Positions 7,006 through 16,252 of a stretch of DNA of 34,061 bases are shown here, one piece after another (within the stretch, counting starts at the first letter, position 1; every line of letters starts with the position of its first letter). Source of the stretch: Desulfobacteraceae bacterium (GTDB lineage Bacteria; Desulfobacterota; Desulfobacteria; Desulfobacterales; Desulfosarcinaceae); contig JAAERL010000175.1 in the NCBI GenBank assembly GCA_024230435.1, positions 1-34,061 on the forward strand, given 5' to 3'. The notes under the pieces are model-generated. The model did not search any database. It had not been told where the DNA came from and saw only the letters and a list, made by a program, of their open reading frames with translations. Both the position numbers and the translations under genes were made by a program.

Positions 7006-7425
7006 ATGCATAACAAAGCTCACCGTACAGATCTTATGCAAGCTGCGCAAAAGGCGGCTTTAAAAGCTTATGCACCGTATTCAAACTATCGGGTAGGCAG
7101 CGCTGTTGAAACTGATATCGGTATTTTTACCGGCGCTAACGTAGAGAACGCTTGTAATAATCTGGGAATTTGCGCTGAAAGGGTCGCTCTGGCAAATGCC
7201 GTGGCCAGCGGCGCATCAACAATCTACGCTGTAGCGGTCTGCTGCCTGGATGCAACCAAGGATAACAATGGTCATTTTTTCAAGGAGGAAACCATGCCAT
7301 GCGGCGCCTGCCGTCAATGGTTAGCCGAACTGGCGCCTGAGGCGGTGATTTATACCAATGCCTCACCCAAGGGTATGGGCCTTGATGAATTGCTTCCCAA
7401 TGCCTTTAGGATACCGGGCAGTTAA
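7006..7425 (+). CDS. cdd: Cytidine deaminase
   Basis: A 139-residue homotetrameric-type enzyme that hydrolyses cytidine or deoxycytidine to uridine or deoxyuridine and ammonia. Visible motifs are YAPYSNYRVGSAV (substrate loop), ENACNN, zinc ligand Cys56 with catalytic Glu58 in CAER, and zinc ligands Cys99 and Cys102 in PCGACRQW. The length is typical of the short class. The ribosome site AAGGA lies eight bases before the ATG. A loose TTGACC/ATATTT promoter-like pair is visible near 6921-6950. It converges on the ABC permease gene with only nine bases between the stops. Functionally it feeds uridine to the nucleoside phosphorylase at 14230-15549. Confidence 0.95.
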   Translation: MHNKAHRTDLMQAAQKAALKAYAPYSNYRVGSAVETDIGIFTGANVENACNNLGICAERVALANAVASGASTIYAVAVCCLDATKDNNGHFFKEETMPCGACRQWLAELAPEAVIYTNASPKGMGLDELLPNAFRIPGS

Positions 7426-7434
7426 ATCGCATTT

Positions 7435-8391
7435 CTAAGCTTCTTTTTCATATTGCAGGCCAACGGCTGACGGGGCTACGGCCTTGCCCACAAACCCAAC
7501 AAGGACAACGAGGGTGACGGCATAAGGCAGCATGGCCAGTATCTGGGAAGACATTCCGATTTTGAATATGCCTAAATCAATTTCAAGACCGGATGCTCCC
7601 AGAAAGATTTCAAAACCCTTGGCCGATCCAAACAGCAGGCATGCCAGCATTGCTCCCTGGGGTTTCCATTTGCCGAAAATCATTGCTGCGATGGCGATGA
7701 AACCGTGCCCGGAAATCAGGGTGGGGCTGAACCGGGAAACTATGGCAATACTCATGGCGGCGCCGCCGAAACCAGCAAAAACACCTGAAAGAATAACTGC
7801 AAGATAGCGCACCCGCGATACATTGATTCCCAGTGTATCGGCTGCTTTTGGATGTTCTCCCACAGAGCGTATTCTCAAACCGATCCGGGTTTTGTAAAGC
7901 AGGTACCAGACAATTAGAACCAAAATAAAAGCCAGGTAGACGGTGGCATACTGATTAAATACAAGATCGCCAAAAGAGTTTGGTTCAAAAGCACCGTTAA
8001 ACGGCCTTGGCATTTTTTGATCGAAATTTAATGAAAGGCTCATGGTTGCGCCATCGAAGAAAATGCGGCAAAGAAACAGCGCAAATCCGATACTGAAAAA
8101 GTTGATTGCAATTCCTGATACAACATGATCTGCATTAAACGATATGCAGGCAATACCATGAAGACAAGCAACAAGGGCGCCAACGGCGCCTGCTGCGAGA
8201 AAAGCAATCCAGGGGTTGCCCAAGTAGTAGCCAACGGTTGCGCCAATAAAAGCCCCCATGTACATCATGCCTTCAAGGCCGAGATTGACTACCCCGGAAT
8301 TTTCCGATATTGCGGCTCCTAAAGCGGCATAGATCAATGGGGTGGCATACATCAAGGTGGTTCCCAAAATAAAACCGATGTCACTGAGCAT
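7435..8391 (-). CDS. ABC nucleoside transporter permease (NupQ/YufQ-like)
   Basis: A 318-residue integral membrane protein of the branched-chain/ribose-type permease superfamily. It has about 8-9 hydrophobic segments and characteristic SENSGVVNLGLEGMMYMGAF near the N-terminus, then GLRIRSVGEHPKAADTLGIN before the coupling-helix region. Together with the preceding genes it forms the importer for nucleosides delivered by the BMP lipoprotein. It is the last gene of the operon; its ATG comes one base after the stop of the other permease, with GGGAAG as ribosome site inside that gene's 3' end. Confidence 0.9.
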   Translation of the reverse strand: MLSDIGFILGTTLMYATPLIYAALGAAISENSGVVNLGLEGMMYMGAFIGATVGYYLGNPWIAFLAAGAVGALVACLHGIACISFNADHVVSGIAINFFSIGFALFLCRIFFDGATMSLSLNFDQKMPRPFNGAFEPNSFGDLVFNQYATVYLAFILVLIVWYLLYKTRIGLRIRSVGEHPKAADTLGINVSRVRYLAVILSGVFAGFGGAAMSIAIVSRFSPTLISGHGFIAIAAMIFGKWKPQGAMLACLLFGSAKGFEIFLGASGLEIDLGIFKIGMSSQILAMLPYAVTLVVLVGFVGKAVAPSAVGLQYEKEA

Positions 8392-8392
8392 C

Positions 8393-9538
8393 TTATTTTT
8401 CTTCCCTTTTTTGATTTATCCTGGAGGTAAAATACCGGATCAACTTGGGCATGGCGGTAAAAAACAGGATTGTCCCAATTACAATACTGATGATTTCCCT
8501 CGGTGCTCCCATCATGCTCTGAAGTTTGCCTCCGCCGTATTTCAAAGCCCCGAAAAGCAGTCCCGATAAAAAGCAACCGGCAGGTGTGTTGCCGCCGATC
8601 AGAGCCACTGCGATACCGTCAAAACCGTATCCTTCCATGTTGGACAGGTTTACGCATTCGAGGCTTACTCCCAATACCTGAAGCGCACCGGCAGCACCTG
8701 CCAATCCGCCTGCAATGGCCATGGACGACATAAAACTTCTATTTACGTTAATACCGCCATTTTCAGCAGCGTCTTTGTTAAATCCGACTGCCCGGAGCTC
8801 ATAGCCCAAAGTGGTTTTTTTCAGAATCAGGAAGATCATGACGCCAAGTAAAATAGCCACTATAATACCGATATTGATATCAGGCTTTAAAAGATCATGA
8901 AAAAAACGGTTCTCCATCCGCCAGGCCATCCCCTGTTCAGAAACTTTCCATACGCCAAAAAGATCAATACGGGCGGTAGCCAGTATCTTATGGGTCGCTT
9001 CGGATTCAGCGCGTTTTACTGCAGGCGACATGACTAAATAATTGCTCAGGTAAAGGGCGATCCAATTGAGCATGATCGTTGAGATGACTTCATGCACACC
9101 GAACCTGGCTTTTAAATAACCTGCTGCTGCCCCCCAGGCGGCAGCGGCGCCAACAGCCAGGGCAAAGGCAACCATGGCGTGGATAACGGGAGGTAAATGC
9201 AAAAAATACCCCGCAAGAGCCGCAACGATGCCGCCCACGATAAATTGCCCCTCGGCGCCTATGTTGAAAAGTCCGGTCCGGAACGCAAACGCCACAGAAT
9301 ACCCGGTAATAATAATCGGGGTAGCCTTGATAATCGTGTATATGATGTATTTGGGTTTTGAAAAAATCCCGACAGCCATGGCCCAATAGGATTCAAAAGG
9401 GTTGAAACCAGCAAAGGCGAGGATAATCGCTCCTGTGATCAATCCGATAAAAATGGCAATCAGGGTGAATACAAATGTGTTGTCCAGGTAGCGCTTAGCG
9501 CTGTTGGACCAATTAGTCAGTTTTGCTTTAATTGACAT
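8393..9538 (-). CDS. ABC nucleoside transporter permease (NupP/YufP-like)
   Basis: A 381-residue membrane protein with about 9-10 hydrophobic segments. Family hallmarks are FRTGLFNIGAEGQFIVGG (about residues 85-103), GVHEVISTIMLNWIALYL, and YELRAVGFNKDAAENGGIN, the cytoplasmic coupling loop. It pairs with the 7435-8391 permease as the heterodimeric channel. The ATG overlaps the end of the ATPase gene by 11 bases, so translation is probably coupled. Confidence 0.9.
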   Translation of the reverse strand: MSIKAKLTNWSNSAKRYLDNTFVFTLIAIFIGLITGAIILAFAGFNPFESYWAMAVGIFSKPKYIIYTIIKATPIIITGYSVAFAFRTGLFNIGAEGQFIVGGIVAALAGYFLHLPPVIHAMVAFALAVGAAAAWGAAAGYLKARFGVHEVISTIMLNWIALYLSNYLVMSPAVKRAESEATHKILATARIDLFGVWKVSEQGMAWRMENRFFHDLLKPDINIGIIVAILLGVMIFLILKKTTLGYELRAVGFNKDAAENGGINVNRSFMSSMAIAGGLAGAAGALQVLGVSLECVNLSNMEGYGFDGIAVALIGGNTPAGCFLSGLLFGALKYGGGKLQSMMGAPREIISIVIGTILFFTAMPKLIRYFTSRINQKREEK

Positions 9539-11057
9539 GTCCGGCCATCATCAATCCGATTTTTTTTTCGTCAGCATCGCCGTTTTGCAAAAGTCCTATA
9601 ATCCGGCCTTCGTAAATAATTGCGATTGTGTCCGAAAGGTTGATAATTTCATCCAGCTCCAATGATATTAAAAGCACAGCTTTGCCCTCGTTTCGCTGTG
9701 CCATAAGGGCCTTATGAACATACTCGATCGCACCCACATCCAAGCCTCGTGTGGGCTGGGCGGCGATAAGCAGATCAGGGTTATTGGCAATTTGCCTGGC
9801 AATGATCATTTTTTGCTGATTGCCGCCTGAAAGGGCTCCGGCCCGGTAGTCCGGGTCGTCTGGGCGAACGTCAAACCGCTGTATCAGGGTTTGTGCATTT
9901 TCTTTTATTGGAGCGGTTTGACTGAACCCTTTTTTGGAAAAAGGCGGTTTATAATAGTTCTCAAGGATCATGTTTTCGGCAATGCTGAATTCGGATATCA
10001 TGCCCCGAAGTTGCCGGTCTTCGGGTATGGTGCTCACTCGGCGGCCGTGGATTTGGCGTGGGGTCAGGTTGTTGATCTGCTTGCCCTGAATGCTAACTGA
10101 GCCGGACTCAATCGGCCGTAAACCAGTGACCGCTTCAATCAGTTCGCTTTGACCGTTACCATCGACTCCGGCCACTCCGATAATTTCACCGGCGCGAACA
10201 CAAAGATCAAGTCCCTTCAATGCGGGCAATCCGCGATTGTCTTTTACATGCAATCCTGAGATTTCGAGTACCGGGCCGCCTTTTGCACCGTTTTGTTTAT
10301 CCACTTTAAAGTTGACCGTGCGGCCGACCATCATTGAGGCCAATTGCTGTTCATCAACCTGGTCAACTTGCACCGTGCCGATGTGTTTTCCACGGCGGAT
10401 TATTGTGCAATAATCCGCCGATTCCTTGATTTCCTTCAGTTTATGGGTGATTAATATGATTGATTTGCCTTCGGCTGTCAGGTTTTTTATGATGCGTGTT
10501 AAGTCTTTGATTTCCTGGGGAGTCAGAACAGCGGTGGGTTCATCCAGGATCAATGTCTGTGCGCCGCGGTAAAGCGCTTTGAGAATCTCAACCCGCTGTT
10601 CCATACCTACGGTTATATCCTGAACTTTTGCCAGGGGATCAACTTGCAGGCCGTATTTTTCAGAGATTTTGCTGACATCTTTGGCGGCCTGATTCATATT
10701 GATCTTACCGAAACAGCCCGCCGTTTCTTTTCCAAGAATAATATTCTCCGTAACTGTAAACGGTTTAACCAGCATGAAATGCTGATGGACCATACCGATG
10801 CCTTGGGAAATGGCTACACTGGGGCTTGAAATTTCCACCGGAGAACCATTTATTCTGATCTGACCTTTTGTAGGGGTGTAAATACCATAAAGAACGTTCA
10901 TTAAAGTACTTTTACCCGCGCCGTTTTCACCTAAAAGGGCATGGATTTCTCCCTGATGAACAGTAAGGCCGATGGCGTCATTGGCCGTAAGGTCGCCAAA
11001 TTTTTTTGTAACACCGATCATCTCTACAACTTTTTTGCTCAAATCAATATGCTTCAA
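9528..11057 (-). CDS. Double-domain ABC ATPase for nucleoside import (NupO/YufO-like)
   Basis: A 509-residue protein with two fused nucleotide-binding domains, as in ribose-type importers. The first domain has a full Walker A (GENGAGKST, about 43-51) and Walker B (LILDEPTAVL). The second has the usual degenerate Walker A (GVDGNGQSEL), plus ALSGGNQQKMIIARQ and AAQPTRGLDVGA. It powers the two permeases downstream. The start is TTG at 11057, preceded by a run of six G, about seven bases away; no in-frame ATG is better placed. Confidence 0.93.
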   Translation of the reverse strand: MKHIDLSKKVVEMIGVTKKFGDLTANDAIGLTVHQGEIHALLGENGAGKSTLMNVLYGIYTPTKGQIRINGSPVEISSPSVAISQGIGMVHQHFMLVKPFTVTENIILGKETAGCFGKINMNQAAKDVSKISEKYGLQVDPLAKVQDITVGMEQRVEILKALYRGAQTLILDEPTAVLTPQEIKDLTRIIKNLTAEGKSIILITHKLKEIKESADYCTIIRRGKHIGTVQVDQVDEQQLASMMVGRTVNFKVDKQNGAKGGPVLEISGLHVKDNRGLPALKGLDLCVRAGEIIGVAGVDGNGQSELIEAVTGLRPIESGSVSIQGKQINNLTPRQIHGRRVSTIPEDRQLRGMISEFSIAENMILENYYKPPFSKKGFSQTAPIKENAQTLIQRFDVRPDDPDYRAGALSGGNQQKMIIARQIANNPDLLIAAQPTRGLDVGAIEYVHKALMAQRNEGKAVLLISLELDEIINLSDTIAIIYEGRIIGLLQNGDADEKKIGLMMAGHVN

Positions 11058-11122
11058 TAATTGCCCCCCTCGCTTGAACTGACTTTAAGCATGCTTTGAT
11101 ATGGTCCGGATAAGCGCAGAAA

Positions 11123-12169
11123 TTATTGCTTGGCTATATAAAATTTCTCGTAGGTTTTCGCATTATAGGGGATCACGATTTCTTTACGTATAATCTTGGT
11201 TTTAAGTTCGGCAACTTCGCTTAGAATTTCTTTGGGAACGTGTTTATCCGATGACGGCGCAATGTCCACGCCTCCTTCTTTGAGACCATATACTACAGTG
11301 GCGCCACCGGCAAATTTTCCTTTTTGCAGGTCTGAAACGATATTGAAAATCGCATTGTCGACGCGTTTTATAGCTGAGGTGAGAACATTGTCGGGAGCAA
11401 GCGAATTCTGATCTTTATCTACACCGATGGCCCATTTGGATTTTTCTTTGGCCGCTTCGATGACTCCGTCGCCCACTGGGCCTGAGGCATGGAAGACAAT
11501 ATCGGCGCCTTGCTGGTACATTTGATTGGCGATACTTTTGCCTTTGGCGGCATCAGAAAAAGATTCGACATATTGTCTGAGAATTTTTACATCGGCATTG
11601 GCATAATTGACACCGGCATGAAATCCGTAATCGAATGAGTCGATGATAAAGCCCTTGATGCCTCCGATAAACCCGACTTTATTGGTTTTTGTCATTCTCC
11701 CTGCGATGTATCCGACCAAAAAGCTGGCTTGCTCAGACTTGAATAATACGCTGATCAGATTTGGCGGAGTATTGTTTCCGTACGCCATGTCAACGATACC
11801 GTATTTTTGTTCAGGATTGGCTTTAGCTGCTTCTAAAGCGGCGTCTCCCATCATGAAACCAATTGACCAGATCAATGAATTGCCTGCATCGGTAAGGGAC
11901 TCGAGGTTTGGGCCGTAGTCGGAATTGTTATTCGACTCCAGGTATCCGATTTTTATGCCAAGCTCATTTTGGGCTCGCAGCAGCCCTTCCCATGCCGACT
12001 CATTGAACGATTGGTCCATTACACCTCCCAAATCCGATACCATGCCAACTTTCATAACCCCTGATTGGGAAGTAGAATCAGGATCTTGTTTTTCTTTTTT
12101 TCCGCATCCTGACAAAAGCAATCCGGAAATGATCATTGCCGCCATACAGATTTTTAAATACCTTTTCAT
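11123..12169 (-). CDS. bmpA: BMP-family nucleoside-binding lipoprotein
   Basis: A 348-residue protein with a lipoprotein signal: MKRYLK, hydrophobic core, LLLSGC with the lipidated Cys at 22. The mature part matches the BMP/PnrA family: VGMVSDLGGVMDQSFNESAW, NPEQKYGIVDM, SEQASFLVGYIAG, VGFIGGIKGFIIDSFDYGF, and VDKDQNSLAPDNVLTSAIKR. Characterised members (PnrA, the NupN-type proteins) bind nucleosides. AGGAG precedes the ATG. It sits between deoB and the ATPase, linking uptake to catabolism. Whether it prefers purine or pyrimidine nucleosides cannot be read from the sequence. Confidence 0.93.
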   Translation of the reverse strand: MKRYLKICMAAMIISGLLLSGCGKKEKQDPDSTSQSGVMKVGMVSDLGGVMDQSFNESAWEGLLRAQNELGIKIGYLESNNNSDYGPNLESLTDAGNSLIWSIGFMMGDAALEAAKANPEQKYGIVDMAYGNNTPPNLISVLFKSEQASFLVGYIAGRMTKTNKVGFIGGIKGFIIDSFDYGFHAGVNYANADVKILRQYVESFSDAAKGKSIANQMYQQGADIVFHASGPVGDGVIEAAKEKSKWAIGVDKDQNSLAPDNVLTSAIKRVDNAIFNIVSDLQKGKFAGGATVVYGLKEGGVDIAPSSDKHVPKEILSEVAELKTKIIRKEIVIPYNAKTYEKFYIAKQ

Positions 12170-12351
12170 AATCTTACTCCTGTTATAGATAATGTCCTTT
12201 GTGTTTTACCGGTTCATGCCAATATATAGTGTGAAAAAGTTGTTTTCGCATGGATAAAATCCGGATTAACAATAATTCCCATTTGTAAGTGTTATGAAAG
12301 AAGCAAATTCTCCGATATTGCAAGGCTGGACGCTTTACATCTTTCACGGGC

Positions 12352-13530
12352 CTAGTAAAAGCTGTTTGCTTTGGAAAACGGTGCTGTGCGAAAAAAATCG
12401 CAAAGCGTCTGCGCCACATCTGAAAACTGCTTTCTTACTCCCAGGTTCCTGCCTGCCCTATTGGTGCGGTAACTTAACAAGGGCACATATTCCCTCGTGT
12501 GATCCGTGCCCCGGAAAGCCGGGTCACAACCGTGATCGGCCGTTATAATGAGCAGGTCCTGCTCCGTTATCCGTGTTATTACGTGTTTGAGCCATTGATC
12601 AATTTCGCTGACGGCTTTGAAGTAACCTTGTGCATCGCGCCGATGGCCGTAAAGCATATCCGTATCAACCAGATTGACGAAGATCAAGGCGCCGGACGAA
12701 ACTGGCTGGCTCATTAATTGTGCCGTTTTTGCCATACAGGCCTGATTGCCTTTTTCAGGATAGGTGCACGCCAGTCCTGTTTCATTAAATATATTTCCTA
12801 TTTTACCAACCCCGATGGTGATTACACCTTTGTCCGACAGGTGATCTAAAACAGTTTTTCCCGGCAGCCGGATGCTAAAATCCTTACGTCTTCCGGTGCG
12901 TATAAAGCTGCCGGGCGAACCGGTAAACGGCCGGGCGATAACGCGCGCTACCTGATAGGCATCGCACAGCTGTCTTGCCGTGCGGCAGATCCCGTAAAGT
13001 GTTTCAATGGGAATGACATCTTCATGGGCGGCAATCTGAAATACCGAATCAGCCGAGGTATAACAGATAGGCGCACCGCTGCTCATATGCTGTTGACCTA
13101 GGGTGTCGATGATCTGCGTTCCCGAGGCGGAGCAATTTCCGATGATTTTCCGGCCGATAGCCGCCTGCAACTCATCGACCAGGGGCTGGGGGAATGATGG
13201 ATATTCAGGATCAAAAATGTGAAAAGGGCTGTCAAGTTCAAGGCCGGCAAGTTCCCAATGGCCGGTGGTTGTGTCTTTTCCAGATGATTTTTCGGCCATA
13301 ATCCCGTAATCGGCCAATGGATTTTCTACAGCCTCACAGCCTGGCAGCGTTTTGCCGCTGAGCATGGCGCAATTTCCCAGCCCCAATGCTTTAAGTACCG
13401 GCCATTTCGGACCTTTGACAGCCTTGCAGATATTGTAGGCCGTGTGGGCGCCCGCATCGCCATAGCTGGCTGCATCCGGAAGTGCGCCCATGCCAAAACT
13501 GTCTATAACGATAAGAAAAGCCTTTTTCAC
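12352..13530 (-). CDS. deoB: Phosphopentomutase
   Basis: Interconverts (deoxy)ribose-1-phosphate and -5-phosphate with Mn2+. About 392 residues from GTG 13530. The frame is open to 13563, but VKKAFLIVIDSFGMGALPDA aligns with the usual N-terminus of DeoB, and this start lies four bases after the deoC stop, with GGA upstream. Metal-site motifs are VIDSFGMG at the start, GKDTTTGHWELAG with the catalytic Thr region, and VDTDMLYGHRRD, ITADHGCDP and GTDHTREYVPLL near the end. The length is normal. It links the nucleoside phosphorylase to DeoC. Confidence 0.93.
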   Translation of the reverse strand: MKKAFLIVIDSFGMGALPDAASYGDAGAHTAYNICKAVKGPKWPVLKALGLGNCAMLSGKTLPGCEAVENPLADYGIMAEKSSGKDTTTGHWELAGLELDSPFHIFDPEYPSFPQPLVDELQAAIGRKIIGNCSASGTQIIDTLGQQHMSSGAPICYTSADSVFQIAAHEDVIPIETLYGICRTARQLCDAYQVARVIARPFTGSPGSFIRTGRRKDFSIRLPGKTVLDHLSDKGVITIGVGKIGNIFNETGLACTYPEKGNQACMAKTAQLMSQPVSSGALIFVNLVDTDMLYGHRRDAQGYFKAVSEIDQWLKHVITRITEQDLLIITADHGCDPAFRGTDHTREYVPLLSYRTNRAGRNLGVRKQFSDVAQTLCDFFRTAPFSKANSFY

Positions 13531-13534
13531 GGAA

Positions 13535-14206
13535 TTATTCCATAAGGCTTTCGATGATGGCAATGCCGGAGCTGGTTCCTATCCGGGCGGCCCCGGCATC
13601 CAGCATGTCCTGTGCCTGCTCCAAGGTGCGGATGCCTCCGGAAGCTTTAATTTTCAAGTCGTTGCCCACAACCGAGCGCATCAGTTTGATGTCTTTTGCC
13701 GTCGCTCCGCCCGAACCGAATCCGGTAGACGTTTTTACGTAATGGGCGCCTGCGCGAGCAGACGCCTCGCAGGCAACTTTCTTTTCATCATCAGTGAGAA
13801 AGCAGGTTTCAATAATTACCTTAACCCGTGCGGCGCCGGACATATTTACAACAGAACTGATATCGTCCAGGACGAACTTATACTCACCTGCTTTTAACGC
13901 GCCGATGTTAATTACCATATCGATTTCACGGGCTCCTTTGCCAACGGCTTCATGTGCTTCCCGGCTCTTGGCAAAGCTGGTATTGGCTCCAAGGGGAAAC
14001 CCGATTACCGTGCATGGCTGAACCTTTGTTTGCTTGAGCCTTTCGGCAACGTGTTCTATATAAAAAGGATTGACGCACACTGCCGCAAAACTGTTGGCAA
14101 TAGCCTGATCGCATAGTTTTGTAATTTGATCTTTCATCGCGTCCGGCTTAAGCAGCGTGTGATCGATGGTGGCGGCCAATTGAGCTTTATTTCGTTGTTC
14201 TTGCAT
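13535..14206 (-). CDS. deoC: Deoxyribose-phosphate aldolase
   Basis: A 223-residue class I aldolase that splits 2-deoxyribose-5-phosphate into glyceraldehyde-3-phosphate and acetaldehyde. The Schiff-base lysine is Lys158 in HYVKTSTGFG. IDHTLLKPDA is near the N-terminus, the conserved Asp lies in EIDMVINIGALK, and the proton-relay lysine in KIKASGGIRT. The ribosome site GAGAAG is six bases before the ATG. It follows the phosphorylase gene by 23 bases and is followed by deoB, completing deoxynucleoside breakdown. Confidence 0.96.
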   Translation of the reverse strand: MQEQRNKAQLAATIDHTLLKPDAMKDQITKLCDQAIANSFAAVCVNPFYIEHVAERLKQTKVQPCTVIGFPLGANTSFAKSREAHEAVGKGAREIDMVINIGALKAGEYKFVLDDISSVVNMSGAARVKVIIETCFLTDDEKKVACEASARAGAHYVKTSTGFGSGGATAKDIKLMRSVVGNDLKIKASGGIRTLEQAQDMLDAGAARIGTSSGIAIIESLME

Positions 14207-14229
14207 TATATCTTCTCACTTTGTGTTTA

Positions 14230-15549
14230 TTATTTTTTTTCATCAAAACCGATCACTTCATAAATCAGCTTGGGCAAATCTGCATAATTTTCTTCAATGA
14301 CGATTGATTTTAAGAATAGTTCCATAGATTCCCGGAGATGTTTCTCATCATTCACATGAAAGACAGCCAGGGTTTCTCCTTTTACAACTTGATCACCCAA
14401 TCGTTTTTCCATGCAGATGCCAACGGCCGGATCTATGGGGTCTTGCTTTTTCTTCCTGCCCGCTCCAAGTATCGCGGCGCAATGGCCGACCCGAGCCGTA
14501 TCGATAAATTTAATCGAGCCGCCGGTTTGCGCGGTCACAGCAATTTGAAGCTGCGCCGAAGGCAGCAGCTCGGGTTGATCAACAACACCGGGATTGCCCG
14601 ATTGTGCAGCGATCATACGGGCCAGGCAATCAAGGGCCCGGCCGCTTGTCAATGCGTTTTCAAGTTTTTCATGGGCATGTTCGATCCGGGAGGCAATCCC
14701 GGAAGTTATCAGTATTTGGGAGGCGATGGCAAATGACACGGTTTTCAGATCGCCGGACCGCTTGCCATTGAGCACATCAATGATTTCCCTGATTTCAAGG
14801 GCATTGCCCACGTTTGAACCCAGCGGCTGATTCATATCAGTTACCAGAGCCGATATCTTCTTACCGGCCGCGGTACCGATTTTTACCATGGTTTCGGCAA
14901 GGCAAACGGCCGAAGGCAGGTCTTGCATGAACGCGCCGTTTCCGGTTTTAACATCCAGCACAATTACGTCACTGCCAGTGGCCAGTTTTTTGCTCATGAT
15001 GCTAGCTGCAATCAGCGGGATGCTGTCAACTGTGCAGGTAACATCGCGCAGTGCATAAAGCAGTTTGTCTGCCGGGGCAAGATCCGCAGTCTGGCCGATA
15101 ACCGAAAGGCCGCAGTCTGAAACCGTTTGGACAAACGATGACATGCTCTGGTCCACTGAAAATCCGGGGATCGATTCGAGCTTGTCTATCGTACCGCCGG
15201 TGTGCCCAAGCCCCCGGCCGGACATTTTGGCGACTTTACAGCCGCAGGCAGCCACCAGCGGCGCAACGATCAATGTGGTAGAGTCAGCAACTCCGCCGGT
15301 ACTGTGCTTATCGGCTTTTACTCCTTCAATTGCCGAAAGATCTGCAACATCACCCGACTCGGCCATTGCAATCGTCAGCTCCGTTGTTTCCGCGGCAGTC
15401 ATGCCTGTAAACCAAATAGCCATTAAAAGGGCCGAGATCTGGTAATCCGGAATTTTGCCGGCAACATAATTGCTGACAAGGAACCGGATTTGTTCCCTGC
15501 TTAAAGGCTCGCCGTTTTTTTTTTGGCATATCAACTGTGGCACATTCAA
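14230..15549 (-). CDS. pdp: Pyrimidine-nucleoside (thymidine) phosphorylase
   Basis: A 439-residue phosphorylase producing free base and (deoxy)ribose-1-phosphate. Motifs: phosphate loop KHSTGGVADSTTL (Lys81 on), SGRGLGHTGGTIDKLE, the base-binding segment ALRDVTCTVDSIPL followed by IMSKK, and DVKTGNGAFM. The length and the R...S...K arrangement fit either Pdp or DeoA; I prefer the Pdp name but cannot exclude thymidine-specific DeoA. The start is TTG 15549, with AGGAG seven bases upstream; a GTG six bases further in is too far from it. It is the first gene of the operon. Confidence 0.92.
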   Translation of the reverse strand: MNVPQLICQKKNGEPLSREQIRFLVSNYVAGKIPDYQISALLMAIWFTGMTAAETTELTIAMAESGDVADLSAIEGVKADKHSTGGVADSTTLIVAPLVAACGCKVAKMSGRGLGHTGGTIDKLESIPGFSVDQSMSSFVQTVSDCGLSVIGQTADLAPADKLLYALRDVTCTVDSIPLIAASIMSKKLATGSDVIVLDVKTGNGAFMQDLPSAVCLAETMVKIGTAAGKKISALVTDMNQPLGSNVGNALEIREIIDVLNGKRSGDLKTVSFAIASQILITSGIASRIEHAHEKLENALTSGRALDCLARMIAAQSGNPGVVDQPELLPSAQLQIAVTAQTGGSIKFIDTARVGHCAAILGAGRKKKQDPIDPAVGICMEKRLGDQVVKGETLAVFHVNDEKHLRESMELFLKSIVIEENYADLPKLIYEVIGFDEKK

Positions 15550-15780
15550 CTTTTTTCTCCTATTGAGTTGATATCCTGTTTATGGATTTTACGAAAAATT
15601 GCTATCTTCATACCATTATTTTAAAGGTTTAGGCAACACGCCATTGTTCAGGATTTAGGAAGTGTTCAAAGATAACTGTTAATGAGTATAATAAAGGGCC
15701 GGATATCATAAAAAAAGAATGGCATTTATTGGCAGGTAACGGATGAACACTAAAACGATTATATAATCATCATTGACTTG
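15550..15780. promoter_or_regulatory. Probable promoter region of the nucleoside operon
   Basis: This is the only long non-coding stretch upstream of the minus-strand pdp-deoC-deoB-bmpA-ABC operon. On the minus strand a TATTATACT sequence (around 15690) resembles a -10 box, but no clear -35 pairs with it. No DeoR, CytR or riboswitch-like element is recognisable. Confidence 0.3.
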
Positions 15781-15822
15781 ACAAGATAGCTCCCGGCAAA
15801 GCTTTGCCGGGAGCTATCTTGT
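15781..15822. repeat. Perfect 42-bp palindrome
   Basis: ACAAGATAGCTCCCGGCAAA (15781-15800) followed by G, then its full reverse complement to 15822, with no central loop and no mismatch. There is no poly-T on either side, so it is not a standard terminator, although it lies downstream of the HU gene. It shares CTCCCGGCAA with the REP-like hairpin at 18611-18670. Confidence 0.85.
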
Positions 15823-15979
15823 GTCCATCCGGAAATGTCCGGTTTTCCCGATATCTTCCGTTGCGTGCGAAAATTTTTAATCCTCGCGATATCAACCCTT
15901 GGGCATATGAGTCATATTATAATTCAAACGCTTTGATGCCGGACAAATTTTCCTGTTTTGCAGATGGGCGGGATCTTGC

Positions 15980-16252
15980 TTAGATTGCGTCTTTTAATTT
16001 TTTTCCGGCTTTGAATTTTACTACATTTGTGGCCTTGATTCTGATTGACTCGCCGGTTTGCGGATTTCGTCCTTTACGGGCTTTGCGGCGGGTTTTTTGA
16101 AAAGTGCCAAAGCCTACCAGCGTCACCTTACCGTCTTTTTTCTTTAACGCCTTGGTTACGCAGGACATAAAGGACTCTAAAGCCTCTCCCGCTGCGGATT
16201 TGGTAATACCTGCATCGGTTGCCATTTTTTCGATTAAATCTGCTTTTGTCAT
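15980..16252 (-). CDS. hup: HU-family DNA-binding protein
   Basis: A 90-residue nucleoid protein of the usual HU length. MTKADLIEKMATDAGITKSA forms the N-terminal helices, and the conserved core is VTLVGFGTFQ. The beta-arm that inserts into the DNA minor groove reads RKARKGRNPQTGESIRI, with the intercalating Pro in RNPQTG. The C-terminus is FKAGKKLKDAI. AAGGGGA lies eight bases before the ATG. HU rather than IHF is favoured by length and the lack of an IHF-type C-terminal extension. It is monocistronic. Confidence 0.95.
   Translation of the reverse strand: MTKADLIEKMATDAGITKSAAGEALESFMSCVTKALKKKDGKVTLVGFGTFQKTRRKARKGRNPQTGESIRIKATNVVKFKAGKKLKDAI

Noticed and set aside
12170-12351. Riboswitch between deoB and the BMP lipoprotein gene
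   Set aside because: No conserved purine-riboswitch-type core or strong stem-loops could be recognised in this 182-base gap.
12183-12419. 78-codon minus-strand frame between deoB and bmpA
   Set aside because: It overlaps the deoB 3' end out of frame, is basic and motif-free, and leaves bmpA's own ribosome site intact.
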